Source: Betaproteobacteria bacterium
Lineage (GTDB): Bacteria; Pseudomonadota; Gammaproteobacteria; Burkholderiales; SG8-39
Direction of reading: 5' to 3'
Length of the DNA stretch: 32,646 bases
NCBI GenBank assembly: GCA_029863065.1
Contig: JAOTWE010000007.1
Location: forward strand, 1-32,646
The position numbers were made by a program, and so were the translations under genes. The notes under the pieces are model-generated. The model ran no database searches. It was not told where the DNA came from and saw only the letters and a list, made by a program, of their open reading frames with translations. Shown here in pieces: positions 19,719 through 29,558 of this stretch (its first letter is position 1; each line of letters starts with the position of its first letter).

Positions 19719-19904
19719 ATGACCGAGAACCGAGTGCAGAACAAGACCTGGATGTGCCTCATTTGCGGCTACATGTACGACGAAGCCGCCGGCGCGCCCG
19801 ACGAGGGCCTCGCGCCCGGTACGCGTTGGGAGGACGTACCCATCAACTGGACCTGCCCGGAATGCGGCGCGCGCAAGGAAGATTTCGAGATGGTCGAGAT
19901 CTGA
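19719..19904 (+). CDS. Rubredoxin
   Basis: WMCLICGYMYDEAAGAPDEGLAPGTRWEDVPINWTCPECGARKEDFEMVEI: two CxxCG motifs. Confidence 0.97.
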   Translation: MTENRVQNKTWMCLICGYMYDEAAGAPDEGLAPGTRWEDVPINWTCPECGARKEDFEMVEI

Positions 19905-19920
19905 GCGCGCACCGGCGCGC

Positions 19921-21738
19921 TTGGACTTGAAGACGCTGCGCGCGCGCCTCGCGGCGCTGCGGGGCGCGGCGCTGCGCGGGGTCGCGGTGCTGCCCCTGCG
20001 GCGCCAGCTCGCAGTGCTCGCGGCCGTGCTGGTGATGCTGGTCGCCGCGGCGCTGTGGCTGGCCTGGTCGGAGTACCGCGAAGCGCATTTCGGCGAGGGA
20101 CACGTGGCCGCCGCGGCCGAACTGCGGATGCTCTCGCAGCGCCTGGCGAAAGCGGCGCTGCGCGGGCTGCATGGCGACGCCGAGGCCTTCCCGCAGATCC
20201 AGGCGAGCCGCGACGGCTTCACCGCGGCGCTGGCACGCCTGGCGCGCGATGCGCGCGCGCCGCGCGCGCTCGAGGCGCTGAGCACCGACTGGACGCGCAG
20301 CGAGAAGAATGCGGCGCTCCTGCTCCGCGACCAAAAGCTGCTCGTAGCGCTTGCCGCCGCCGCCGCGCGCATGGAGCGCGCCAACCCGCAACTGCTGGAA
20401 CGCGCCGAGCGCGTGCAAAACCTGAAACTTGCGCAAGGCGCGCCGCCCGCGGAGGTGGCCGCGGCCAGTCGCCTGGTGATGCTCAGCCAACGCCTGGCGC
20501 GCGGCGCGCAGCTGCTGGTCGCCGCCGAGCGGGTCGAGCCCGAGACCGAGTTCCTGCTCGGCAAGGACGTGAACGAATTCCGCGGCACGCTCACCCGGCT
20601 GCGCGCCGGCGCGCGCGACGACCAGACCACGGCGGCGCTCGAGGCGCTCGGCGCGAGCTTCGGTCCGTACCAGGACGCCGTGGTCGCGGTGCTCGGCACG
20701 CGCGAGCGGCTCACGGCGGCAAAGGCCGCGGCCTTCGCCATCCACGCCGACTCGGAGCGGTTGCTCGAGTCCGTGGACCGCGTGGTGGCCGCCTACCGCG
20801 CTGCGCCCTCGCGCGTCGCCTATGAGGCGGGCCTGGCCGTCATTGCCCTGGCGCTCATCGCCGCGCTGCTGCTGCTCGCGCTGTTCTACGTGATCGACGA
20901 GCGCCGCGGCCGCGAGGCGGCGGCGCGGCGCCTGGCGGTGATGCGCCGTCACCACGAGCGCGACCTCGATGCCGTGGAGCAGCTGCGCCGCGACCTCGAG
21001 TCGCTCGCCACGGGCGACCTGACCGCGCGCGCCACCGTCGGCAGCGAGATCACCTACCCGGCGGCCGCAGCGCTGAACGACGCGCTGGACGGGCTGCGCG
21101 CCCTGGTGGCGCGCATCGCGCACGCCGCCGAGCGCGTCGGCGGCGCTGCCGGCTCGGCGCAATCGGCGGCCGACGGGCTGCTGGAATCGGCGCGACTGCA
21201 GTCCGCGCGCATCAAGGGTGCGAGCGCGCGCGCGCTCGGCATGGCGCGCGCGGTTACGGATCTTTCGGCGCGCTCCAACCAGACCGTGGAGATGGCGCGC
21301 GGCTCGCTCGAGGCGGCGGTGCAGGGGCGCCAGGCGGTGCAGGCGGCGCTGTCGGTGGTTGGCGACATGGGCAAGCGCGTGCGCCTAGCGGCAGCTACCG
21401 TGGACAAGGTGCGCGGCGCTTCGCCCGAGATGGCGAAAACCGCGCATCTGCTGCACCAGGTCGCGGCGCAGGCCGAAGCGCTCGGCGGCAGCGCCTCGGG
21501 GCGCACGCTGGCCGAGCTCGGCGAGCGGCTGCGCGCGCTTGCCGAGGACATCGGCCGCGTTTCCAAGACCGCGAAGTCGCAGGGCGCGGCGGCGAGCGCC
21601 ATCGCCGGCGGCGTGCGGGAGATGCTGGCGGGCGCCGAGCAGGCGGCGTCGGCGGCGACGCGTGCCGCGGCTGCGGTGGAGGAGGTGGCGGCGCTGCTGC
21701 GCGAGCTGGAGGAAGCGCTGGAGAAACTGCGCTACTGA
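19921..21738 (+). CDS. PilJ-like (type IV pili MCP N-terminal domain) chemoreceptor with degenerate signalling domain
   Basis: Two TMs; two AELRMLSQRLAKAA / SRLVMLSQRLARGA PilJ-type repeats; HAMP-like LATGDLTARATVGSEI; C-terminal coiled coil lacking the canonical tip. TTG start as in the ORF track; start uncertain. Confidence 0.82.
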   Translation: MDLKTLRARLAALRGAALRGVAVLPLRRQLAVLAAVLVMLVAAALWLAWSEYREAHFGEGHVAAAAELRMLSQRLAKAALRGLHGDAEAFPQIQASRDGFTAALARLARDARAPRALEALSTDWTRSEKNAALLLRDQKLLVALAAAAARMERANPQLLERAERVQNLKLAQGAPPAEVAAASRLVMLSQRLARGAQLLVAAERVEPETEFLLGKDVNEFRGTLTRLRAGARDDQTTAALEALGASFGPYQDAVVAVLGTRERLTAAKAAAFAIHADSERLLESVDRVVAAYRAAPSRVAYEAGLAVIALALIAALLLLALFYVIDERRGREAAARRLAVMRRHHERDLDAVEQLRRDLESLATGDLTARATVGSEITYPAAAALNDALDGLRALVARIAHAAERVGGAAGSAQSAADGLLESARLQSARIKGASARALGMARAVTDLSARSNQTVEMARGSLEAAVQGRQAVQAALSVVGDMGKRVRLAAATVDKVRGASPEMAKTAHLLHQVAAQAEALGGSASGRTLAELGERLRALAEDIGRVSKTAKSQGAAASAIAGGVREMLAGAEQAASAATRAAAAVEEVAALLRELEEALEKLRY

Positions 21739-23087
21739 CGCATGGCGGCGTAGCGCGCGAGCGTGCGCTGGCGCGCTACGGCATGGTCGACGACCGGCGC
21801 GCGCGGCTCGTGAATCGCCTGGTCGTCGAAGTGCGCGAGCTCTGGCAGGTACTTGCGGATGAATTTCCCCTGCGGATCGAACTTTCGCGATTGCGTGACC
21901 GGGTTGAAGACGCGGAACCAGGGCTGGGCGTCGCAGCCGGTGGAGGCCGCCCACTGCCAGCCGCCGTTGTTGGCCGCGAGGTCGTAGCCGTTCAGCTTCT
22001 CGGCGAAATAGCGCTCGCCACGCCGCCAGTCGATGCCGAGGTCCTTGACGAGGAACGACGCGCTCACCATGCGCAGGCGATTGTGCATGGTTCCGGTCTG
22101 ATTGAGGCAGCGCATTGCCGCGTCGACGAGCGGATAGCCGGTTCTTCCCTCGCACCACGCTCGCCAGAGCGCATCGTCGTCGTCCCAACGCACCGCGTCG
22201 AACTCGGGCTTGAAGGCGTGATCCACCACATCCGGCCGCGCGGCGAGCACGGCAAAGTAGAAATCGCGCCAGACGAGCTCCGAGAGCCAGGTCGCCGCGC
22301 CCGCGCCCTTGCGTTTCCAGGCGAAGCGGGCGAGCTCGCGAATCGATATGGTGCCAAAGCGTAGGTGCACCGAGAGGTACGAGGGCCCCTTTAGCGCAGG
22401 GAAATCGCGCTTCTTCGCGTAGTCGGCGATGCGGCGCTTGAAGTCGGCGAACAGCCGCTGGCCGCCGCTCGCGCCGGCCGGCAGGGCCATGGCCGCCGGC
22501 GCGAAGCCCAGCTGCCGCAGGGACGGCAGCTCATTTCCGGATCTGGCGAGGCGGTCGGCGTGCTTTTCTATTGGATAGGGCTTGACGAAGAAGTCGTCGA
22601 GCTTCTTCAGCCAGGCGTTCTTGTAAGGCGTAAAAACGGAGTAGGGCGTCCCGGCGCCGCTCAGCACCTCGTCGAGCTCGAAGACCACCTGGTCCTTGCG
22701 CGTATAAAAGGCGATGCCCGCGGCGGCGAGCTTGTCCGCCACCTCCCGGTCGCGCTCGAGCGCCTGCGGCTCGTAATCACGGTTGGCGTAGACCGCCGCC
22801 ACGCCCAGTCGCGCCGCAAGGCGCGGGATTTCCTCGCGCGCGCGGCCGTGCAGCACGTGCAGCCCCCCGCCCAGGGCCGCAAGCGAGCCTTGCAGCTCGG
22901 CGATGCTGTGCCAGATGAAGTCCACGCGGCGGTCGGCGCGCGCGGGCAGGGGGTCGAGGATTTCGGTATCGAAAACGAACGCGCAGTGCACCGCGCCATG
23001 GGCCCGCAGCGCGGCGTGCAGGGCGGCGTGATCGAAGGCGCGCAGGTCGCGCCGGAACCAGGCGAGCGCGGCGGAGTCCAAGGCCAT
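21732..23087 (-). CDS. phrB: Deoxyribodipyrimidine photo-lyase
   Basis: ALAWFRRDLRAFDHAAL...GAGTPYSVFTPYKNAW...LSELVWRDFYFAVL...GRTGYPLVDAAMRCLNQTGTMHNRLRMVSASFLVKDLGIDWRRGERYFAEKLNGYDLAANNGGWQWAASTGCDAQPWFRVFNP. Confidence 0.97.
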   Translation of the reverse strand: MALDSAALAWFRRDLRAFDHAALHAALRAHGAVHCAFVFDTEILDPLPARADRRVDFIWHSIAELQGSLAALGGGLHVLHGRAREEIPRLAARLGVAAVYANRDYEPQALERDREVADKLAAAGIAFYTRKDQVVFELDEVLSGAGTPYSVFTPYKNAWLKKLDDFFVKPYPIEKHADRLARSGNELPSLRQLGFAPAAMALPAGASGGQRLFADFKRRIADYAKKRDFPALKGPSYLSVHLRFGTISIRELARFAWKRKGAGAATWLSELVWRDFYFAVLAARPDVVDHAFKPEFDAVRWDDDDALWRAWCEGRTGYPLVDAAMRCLNQTGTMHNRLRMVSASFLVKDLGIDWRRGERYFAEKLNGYDLAANNGGWQWAASTGCDAQPWFRVFNPVTQSRKFDPQGKFIRKYLPELAHFDDQAIHEPRAPVVDHAVARQRTLARYAAMRQ

Positions 23088-23108
23088 GGGTTAAAATAGG
23101 CGCTGAGC

Positions 23109-23669
23109 GTGTCCTCGATCAATCTGACGCACCACTTCCTGATCGCCATGCCCAACATGGCCGATCCGTACTTTGCGAAATCCCTGACCTACGTCTGCGA
23201 GCATAACGAGCAGGGCGCGCTCGGCGTGGTCGTCAATCGCCCGATCGACATGACGCTGCAGGCGCTGTTCGAGCGCCTGTCGCTCAAGCTCCAGGAGAAA
23301 ACCCTGTCCGACGCGCCGATCTACTTCGGCGGGCCGGTGCAGACTGATCGCGGCTTCGTCCTGCACGAGCCGGCCGGCAACTGGCAGTCTACGCTCAAGG
23401 TGCGCGACGCCATCGGCCTCACCACCTCCAAGGACATCCTGGAAGCAGTCGGTCGCGGCGAGGGGCCGGACAAGCTCCTCGTGACGCTCGGCTACGCCGG
23501 CTGGTCGGCGGGCCAGCTCGAGCACGAGCTCGGTCAGAACGCCTGGCTCACGGTCGAAGCAAAAGACGCCATCATTTTCGACCTGCCCTCGGAAGAGCGC
23601 CTCGCGGCGGCAATGGAGCTGCTCGGCGTGGATTACGCTCGCCTGGCGGATTCGGCGGGACATGCCTGA
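23109..23669 (+). CDS. YqgE/AlgH family protein (UPF0301)
   Basis: GTG start; [51 protein letters not shown]...[15 protein letters not shown]. Confidence 0.96.
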   Translation: MSSINLTHHFLIAMPNMADPYFAKSLTYVCEHNEQGALGVVVNRPIDMTLQALFERLSLKLQEKTLSDAPIYFGGPVQTDRGFVLHEPAGNWQSTLKVRDAIGLTTSKDILEAVGRGEGPDKLLVTLGYAGWSAGQLEHELGQNAWLTVEAKDAIIFDLPSEERLAAAMELLGVDYARLADSAGHA

Positions 23670-24057
23670 GCAGGCGCGCACCGTCCTCGCCTTCGATTTC
23701 GGCATCAAGCGCATTGGCGTCGCGGTAGGGGAGGCGGAGCTCGGCACCGCGCATCCGCTGCCCGGCATCGCCGCGCCTGGCTTTGCCGCCATCGAGAAGC
23801 TGGTGAAGGAGTGGCGTCCCGATGCCCTGGTCGTGGGCCTGCCGGTGGCGGAGCACGGCGAGCATGTCCTCGCCAAGCGCGTGCAGCGCTTCGCCCGCCA
23901 GCTCGCAGGGCGCTTTCGCCTGCCGGTGGCAACGGTGGACGAGCGCTACACGTCGGTCGAGGCCGAGAGCCGGCTGCGCGGCGCGAAGCACAAGCCCGTC
24001 GACTCGGTGGCCGCGCAGTTGATTCTTGAGCAGTACTTCCATGGCCGCGCTGCCTGA
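23662..24057 (+). CDS. ruvX: Holliday junction resolvase RuvX/YqgF
   Basis: [29 protein letters not shown]...[10 protein letters not shown]...[38 protein letters not shown]. Confidence 0.95.
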   Translation: MPEQARTVLAFDFGIKRIGVAVGEAELGTAHPLPGIAAPGFAAIEKLVKEWRPDALVVGLPVAEHGEHVLAKRVQRFARQLAGRFRLPVATVDERYTSVEAESRLRGAKHKPVDSVAAQLILEQYFHGRAA

Positions 24058-24541
24058 CGCGGAGGCGCTCTGCGCCGCGCTCGCGGCGGCGCTCGCGCCG
24101 CGCATCGGGCCGACGAGTGCCATGATCGGCATCCACACCGGCGGCGCCTGGGTCGCCGAACGGCTGCACGCGGCGCTCGGCATGCGCGAGCCGCTCGGAT
24201 TCCTCGACATCGCGTTCTACCGCGACGACTACGACCGCAAGGGACTGGCGCGCGACCCGAAGCGCTCGAAAATTCCCTTCGACGTCGCCGGCAAGGATCT
24301 GCTGCTGGTCGACGACGTGCTCTACACCGGGCGCACGGTGCGCGCAGCAATCAACGAGCTGTTCGACTACGGCCGCCCGGCGTCGATCTCGCTCGTCGTG
24401 CTTGCCGAGCGCGACGGCCGGCAACTGCCGATCTGCGCGCAGCACGCGGGCGCGCGCATCGAAGTGGCGGCCGGGATGCGCCTGCGCCTGAAGCGCAGCG
24501 AACAAGGCCGGCTCTCGCTGGAGCTCGAACGTGTTGCGTAA
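24041..24541 (+). CDS. pyrR: PyrR-type uracil phosphoribosyltransferase / pyr operon regulator
   Basis: [15 protein letters not shown]...[17 protein letters not shown]...[46 protein letters not shown]. Confidence 0.93.
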   Translation: MAALPDAEALCAALAAALAPRIGPTSAMIGIHTGGAWVAERLHAALGMREPLGFLDIAFYRDDYDRKGLARDPKRSKIPFDVAGKDLLLVDDVLYTGRTVRAAINELFDYGRPASISLVVLAERDGRQLPICAQHAGARIEVAAGMRLRLKRSEQGRLSLELERVA

Positions 24542-25484
24542 CCCGCAGCTGAACGCGAAGGGCGAGCTGCAGCATCTCCTGTCCGTAGAAGGGCTGCCAC
24601 GCGAACTGCTGGTGCAGATCCTGGACACCGCCGAATCCTTCGCCGGGGTCACCGAGCGCGACATCAAGAAGGTGCCGCTGCTGCGGGGCAAGAGCGTGTT
24701 CAACCTGTTCTTCGAGGGCTCGACGCGCACGCGCACCACTTTCGAGATCGCGGCCAAGCGGCTCTCGGCCGACGTCATCAACCTGAACGTCGCCGTGAGC
24801 TCCACGTCCAAGGGCGAGTCGCTGCTCGACACGGTGGCCAACCTCTCGGCGATGCAGGCCGACATCTTCGTCGTGCGCCACGGCTCCTCGGGCGCGCCCT
24901 ACCTGATCGCGCGGCACGTGAAGCCGCATGAGCACGTGATCAACGCGGGCGACGGACGCCATGCGCACCCGACGCAGGGGCTCTTGGACCTGTTCACCAT
25001 TCGCCACTACAAGAAGGATTTCTCGCGCCTCACGGTGGCGGTGGTGGGCGACGTGCTGCATTCGCGCGTCGCGCGCTCGCTGATCCACGGCCTGACGACG
25101 CTCGGCGCGCCCGAAGTGCGCGTCATCGGCCCGCAGACGCTGATTCCGGCGGGCGCCGCGGCGCTCGGCGTGCGCGTGTGCCACTCGATGAAGGAAGGGC
25201 TGAAAGACGCCGACGTGGTGGTGATGCTGCGCCTGCAGAACGAGAGGATGAGCGGCACGCTGCTGCCTTCGGCCCAGGAATTCAACAAGCATTACGGCCT
25301 CACCGCCGACAAGCTCGCGCTCGCCAAAGCCGACGCCATCGTCATGCATCCCGGGCCGATGAACCGCGGTGTGGAGATCGACTCCAACGTCGCCGATGGC
25401 CCGCACTCGGTGATCCTGCCGCAGGTGACGTTCGGCATCGCGGTGCGCATGGCGGTGATGTCCATGGTGGCGGGCGGCGGATGA
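24531..25484 (+). CDS. pyrB: Aspartate carbamoyltransferase catalytic subunit
   Basis: [37 protein letters not shown]...[22 protein letters not shown]...[16 protein letters not shown] start. Confidence 0.97.
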   Translation: MLRNPQLNAKGELQHLLSVEGLPRELLVQILDTAESFAGVTERDIKKVPLLRGKSVFNLFFEGSTRTRTTFEIAAKRLSADVINLNVAVSSTSKGESLLDTVANLSAMQADIFVVRHGSSGAPYLIARHVKPHEHVINAGDGRHAHPTQGLLDLFTIRHYKKDFSRLTVAVVGDVLHSRVARSLIHGLTTLGAPEVRVIGPQTLIPAGAAALGVRVCHSMKEGLKDADVVVMLRLQNERMSGTLLPSAQEFNKHYGLTADKLALAKADAIVMHPGPMNRGVEIDSNVADGPHSVILPQVTFGIAVRMAVMSMVAGGG

Positions 25485-26743
25485 AACTCCTCGTGAAGGG
25501 AGGGCGGGTGATCGACCCGGCGAGCGGGCGCGACGCCGTCGGCGACGTGGCGATGGCCGACGGGCGAATCGTCGAAGCGCTTTCCGGCAAGCCCGACCGG
25601 ATGATCGACGCCAAGGGCCTGGTGGTCGCGCCGGGCCTGATCGACCTGGCGGCGCGATTGCGCGAGCCGGGGTACGAGTACAAGGCGACGCTCGAGTCGG
25701 AAATGAACGCCGCGGTGGCGGGCGGCGTAACGAGCCTCGCCTGCCCACCCGACACTGATCCGCCGCTCGACGAGCCGGGGCTCGTCGACATGCTGCGGCG
25801 TCGCGCGAAGGCGCTGGCACGCGCACGCGTCTACCCGGTTGGCGCGCTCACCGTGCGGCTCGAAGGCCGCAAGCTCACCGAGATGGCAGAGCTCGCCGAG
25901 GCGGGCTGTGTCGCGTTCTCCCAGGCCGACACCGCGATCGAAAACACGGAAGTCCTGTGGCGGGCGCTGCAGTACGCGGCGACGTTCGGTTTCCCGGTGT
26001 GGCTGCGTGCCGAGGATGTGTGGCTGGCGAAGGGCGGGGTGGCGCACGACGGCGAAGTAGCTACGCGCCTGGGCCTGGCCGGAATTCCAGCGTTTGCCGA
26101 GACCGTGGCGCTGGCGACGCTGCTCGAGCTGGTGCGCGCCACCGGTGCGCGCGTGCACGTCTGCCGCCTCTCCAGCGCCGCCGGCGTCGCCCTGCTCAGG
26201 CGCGCGCGGCACGACGGCCTGCCGCTGACCTGCGACGTGGCCGTGCACCACGTGCATCTGTCGGACATGGATCTCGGCTTCTTCGATCCGCAGTGCCGGC
26301 TCGAGCCGCCGCTGCGCCACCCGCGCGACCGTGACGCGCTGCGCGCTGGGCTCGCCGACGGCACCATCGACTGCATTGTCTCCGACCACACGCCGGTGGA
26401 CGAAGACCGCAAGCACCTGCCGTTCGCCGAAGCCGAGCCCGGCGCCACCGGGCTGGAACTTTTGCTGCCGCTGGCGCTCAAGTGGGGAGTGCAGGCAAAT
26501 CTCACCCTGGCGCAGACCCTGGCGCGCGTGACGAGCGCGCCGGCGCGCATCCTCGGTGTCGACGCGGGACGCATCGCGCCGGGCGCGCCCGCCGACCTGG
26601 TGGTGTTCGATCCGCAGGCGCCTTTTCGCGTCAGCGCGCAGACGCTGAAAAGCCAGGGCAAGAACACGCCGTTCCTCGGCCTCGAGCTCGCCGGGCGCGT
26701 GCGCGCCACCGTGGTCGCCGGCAACGTCGTGTACGAGGCATGA
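25481..26743 (+). CDS. Dihydroorotase homologue, predicted non-catalytic (PyrC'/PyrX type)
   Basis: [34 protein letters not shown]...[48 protein letters not shown]: DHOase fold, but the HxH metal motif is replaced by A-A-R. ATGA overlap with pyrB. Confidence 0.9.
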   Translation: MKLLVKGGRVIDPASGRDAVGDVAMADGRIVEALSGKPDRMIDAKGLVVAPGLIDLAARLREPGYEYKATLESEMNAAVAGGVTSLACPPDTDPPLDEPGLVDMLRRRAKALARARVYPVGALTVRLEGRKLTEMAELAEAGCVAFSQADTAIENTEVLWRALQYAATFGFPVWLRAEDVWLAKGGVAHDGEVATRLGLAGIPAFAETVALATLLELVRATGARVHVCRLSSAAGVALLRRARHDGLPLTCDVAVHHVHLSDMDLGFFDPQCRLEPPLRHPRDRDALRAGLADGTIDCIVSDHTPVDEDRKHLPFAEAEPGATGLELLLPLALKWGVQANLTLAQTLARVTSAPARILGVDAGRIAPGAPADLVVFDPQAPFRVSAQTLKSQGKNTPFLGLELAGRVRATVVAGNVVYEA

Positions 26744-27276
26744 GGCGCTTCGCGCTCGTTCTGCTACTGCTCGCCGGCTGCGGCTCGACCCCCGAGCGCG
26801 GCGGCGGCTACTACAAGGACGACGGCCCGGGCGCGCGGGCGCCGGATCTGGCGTCGATTCCCGATGCGGTTCCTCGCCACGAGCCGCTGCACCGCTGGGC
26901 CAACCGGCCTTACGAGCGCTTCGGCAAGCGCTACGTGCCGCTCACGCGCATCGGCGCGTTCGAGCAGCGCGGCACCGCCAGCTGGTACGGCAAGCGCTTT
27001 CATGGCAGCGCGACCTCGAGTGGCGAGACCTACGACATGTACAAGATGAGCGCCGCGCATCCGATCCTTCCCATCCCGAGTTTCGCGCGCGTCACCAACC
27101 TCGCCAACGGGCGTACGGTGGTGGTGCGCGTGAACGACCGCGGGCCATTCCACTCCAGCCGCATCATCGACCTGTCCTACGCCGCAGCCTACAAGCTCGG
27201 CTACGTGGCGGCGGGCAGCGCGCGCGTCCTGGTCGAGCAGCTCGTTCCGGGCGGCACGCCGCTCGCCGTTCGCTAG
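26740..27276 (+). CDS. rlpA: RlpA family septal-ring lipoprotein/lytic transglycosylase
   Basis: Lipobox LLLLAGCGS; GTASWYGKRFHGSATSSGETYDMYKMSAAHPILPIPSFARVTNLANGRTVVVRVNDRGPFHSSRIIDLSYAAAYKLG (DPBB domain). Confidence 0.94.
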   Translation: MRRFALVLLLLAGCGSTPERGGGYYKDDGPGARAPDLASIPDAVPRHEPLHRWANRPYERFGKRYVPLTRIGAFEQRGTASWYGKRFHGSATSSGETYDMYKMSAAHPILPIPSFARVTNLANGRTVVVRVNDRGPFHSSRIIDLSYAAAYKLGYVAAGSARVLVEQLVPGGTPLAVR

Positions 27277-27287
27277 CTGCGCGCGCC

Positions 27288-28415
27288 ATGCGGTCCCTCC
27301 TGTTCGCGGCGTTTTGCCTTTTCGCCCTCGAGGGCGCACGCGCGCAGGTGCCGCAGGCGCCGCAGATCGCGGCGCGCGCCTATTACATCTCCGACCTGAC
27401 GAGCGGCCAGGTCCTGGCGCAGCACAAGGCCGACGAGCGCGTCGAGCCGGCCTCGCTCACCAAGCTGATGACCGCGTACCTGGTGTTCGCTGCAATGCGC
27501 GAACACCGGCTGGCGCCGGCGCAGCAGGTGCAGGTTTCCGAGCATGCCTGGCGCGCGCCCGGTTCGCGCACCTTCCTCGAGCCCGGCAAGCGCGTGAGCG
27601 TCGACACGCTGGTGCGCGGCATGGTGGTGCAGTCGGGCAACGACGCCTGCGTCGCGCTCGCCGAGGCGCTCGCGGGCTCCGAGGAACTCTTCGCGCAGCA
27701 GATGAACCGCGAGGCCGCCCGCCTCGGCATGCTGAACACGCGCTTCGCCAACGCCACCGGACTGCCGCATGACCAGCACTATTCGACGGCGCGCGATCTC
27801 GCGCTCCTCGCGGCGGCCCTGATCCGCGATTTTCCGCGGGAGTACGCGCGCTACTACCCGCTGAAGGAATTCCGCCACAACGACATCACGCAGATGAACC
27901 GCAACCGCCTGCTGTGGCTCGACCCGAGCGTCGACGGCATGAAGACGGGCTTCACCGAGGCCGCGGGCTATTGCCTGATCGCCTCCTCCGCGCGCGGCGA
28001 GCGGCGCCTGCTGTCGGTGGTGCTGGGGGCGGACTCGGACGCCGGGCGGGCGCGCGAGTCGCAGAAGCTGCTCAACTGGGGCTACCAGTTCTTCGACGGC
28101 GTGCGCCTCTACGAGCCCGGGCAGGAAGTGAAGGCGATCCCGGTGTGGAAGGGCGAGGACCAGGCGGTGCGCGCCGGATTCGAGCGCGGCCTGGTGGTGA
28201 CGGTGCCCAAGGGCGAAGCGAAAAGGCTCGCCGCCGAGATTCTCACGCATCCGCCGGTTCTGGCGCCGGTGCTCAAGGGCGACCAGGTGGGCGTGCTGCG
28301 CGTGGCGCTCGACGGCCAGCCGCTCGGCGAATACCCGGTGGTGGCGCTCAAGAGCGTGCCGCAGGCGGGAATCTTCGGCCGTGCCTGGGATACACTGAGG
28401 CTCTGGCTCAAGTAG
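27288..28415 (+). CDS. dacC: D-alanyl-D-alanine carboxypeptidase (PBP5/6 family)
   Basis: EPASLTKLMTAYLVF (SxxK), QSGNDACVALAE (SxN), GMKTGFTEAAGYCLIASS (KTG). Confidence 0.95.
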   Translation: MRSLLFAAFCLFALEGARAQVPQAPQIAARAYYISDLTSGQVLAQHKADERVEPASLTKLMTAYLVFAAMREHRLAPAQQVQVSEHAWRAPGSRTFLEPGKRVSVDTLVRGMVVQSGNDACVALAEALAGSEELFAQQMNREAARLGMLNTRFANATGLPHDQHYSTARDLALLAAALIRDFPREYARYYPLKEFRHNDITQMNRNRLLWLDPSVDGMKTGFTEAAGYCLIASSARGERRLLSVVLGADSDAGRARESQKLLNWGYQFFDGVRLYEPGQEVKAIPVWKGEDQAVRAGFERGLVVTVPKGEAKRLAAEILTHPPVLAPVLKGDQVGVLRVALDGQPLGEYPVVALKSVPQAGIFGRAWDTLRLWLK

Positions 28416-28426
28416 CGGGGGCAACA

Positions 28427-29260
28427 ATGGTCTTTCTCAACGGCAGATTCCTGCCGCTCGAGCAGGCGACGGTGCCGGTGCTCGACCGCGGCTTCATCTT
28501 CGGCGACGGCGTCTACGAGCTGATTCCGGTGTATTCGCGCGCGCCGTTCCGCATGGACGAGCACCTGGCGCGGCTCGAGCGCAGCCTTGCGGCGGTGAGG
28601 ATCGCGAACCCTTACGCGCGCGACAAGTGGCGCACCGTCATCCTCGAGCTGGTGGCGCAGCAGCCCTGGGAGGACCAGGGCGTGTACCTGCAGGTGACGC
28701 GCGGCGTGGCCAAGCGCGACCATGCGTTTCCCTCGGACGTCGAGCCGACGGTATTCGCCATGTCGAATCCGCTGGTGAATCCGCCCAAGGAAGTTGTGGA
28801 CAAGGGCGCGGCGGCGGTCAGCGCGCCGGATAACCGCTGGCTGCGCTGCGACATCAAGTCGATCTCGCTCATCGGCAACGTGCTCCTGCGCCAATTGTCG
28901 GCGGACGCGGGCGCCGTGGAGACGATCCTGTTTCGCGACGGCATTCTCACGGAGGCCTCGGCCTCCAACGTCTTCGTGGCGAAGAACGGACTCCTGCTAT
29001 CGCCGCCCAAGTCGAACCTCATCCTGCCCGGCATCACCTACGACGTGGTGGTGGAGATCGCGCAGCAGCTCGGCATGCCGCTCGAATTCCGCGACGTCCG
29101 CGAGGCCGAAGTGCGCGCCGCGGACGAGGTCTGGGTGACCTCCTCGTCGAAGGAAATCCTCGCGGTGTCGAGCTGGACGGCAAGCCGGTGGGCGACGGCA
29201 AGCCGGGGCCGCTCTACCGGCGCGCCTGGCAGGGCTACCAGGAATTCAAGCGGCGCGTGA
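28427..29260 (+). CDS. D-amino acid aminotransferase, class IV; C-terminus frameshifted (canonical frame would end at 29286)
   Basis: VFLNGRFLPLEQATVPVLDRGFIFGDGVYELIPVYSRAPFRMDEHLARLERSL...SISLIGNVLLRQLSADAGAVETILFRDGILTEASASNVFVAKNG. Expected C-terminus ELDGKPVGDGKPGPLYRRAWQGYQEFKRRVMRKEAVSA* is in another frame from 29170. Confidence 0.9.
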   Translation: MVFLNGRFLPLEQATVPVLDRGFIFGDGVYELIPVYSRAPFRMDEHLARLERSLAAVRIANPYARDKWRTVILELVAQQPWEDQGVYLQVTRGVAKRDHAFPSDVEPTVFAMSNPLVNPPKEVVDKGAAAVSAPDNRWLRCDIKSISLIGNVLLRQLSADAGAVETILFRDGILTEASASNVFVAKNGLLLSPPKSNLILPGITYDVVVEIAQQLGMPLEFRDVREAEVRAADEVWVTSSSKEILAVSSWTASRWATASRGRSTGAPGRATRNSSGA

Positions 29261-29285
29261 TGCGGAAGGAGGCAGTCTCGGCCTG

Positions 29286-29558
29286 ATGCCGATTCGCAAC
29301 GAAGAGACGCTGCTTTCGTACCCGACCGATTTCCCTATCAAGGTCATGGGTCGCAAGGAAAAGCGCTTCGCCGCGACCGTCCTCGGCATCGTCAAGAAGC
29401 ACGCGCCGGACTTCGACCCCGCCACCATGGAACTGCGCCCGAGCCGCCAGGGGACCTACATCAGCGTCACCTGCACCATCCGCGCCACGTCGCGCGAACA
29501 GCTCGACGACCTGTACAAGGATCTCTGCGACCATCCGTCGGTGGTCATGGTGCTCTAG
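29286..29558 (+). CDS. YbeD / DUF493 family protein
   Basis: ETLLSYPTDFPIKVMGRKEKRFAATVLGIVKKHAPDFDPATMELRPSRQGTYISVTCTIRATSREQLDDLYKDLCDHPSVVMVL. Confidence 0.95.
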   Translation: MPIRNEETLLSYPTDFPIKVMGRKEKRFAATVLGIVKKHAPDFDPATMELRPSRQGTYISVTCTIRATSREQLDDLYKDLCDHPSVVMVL

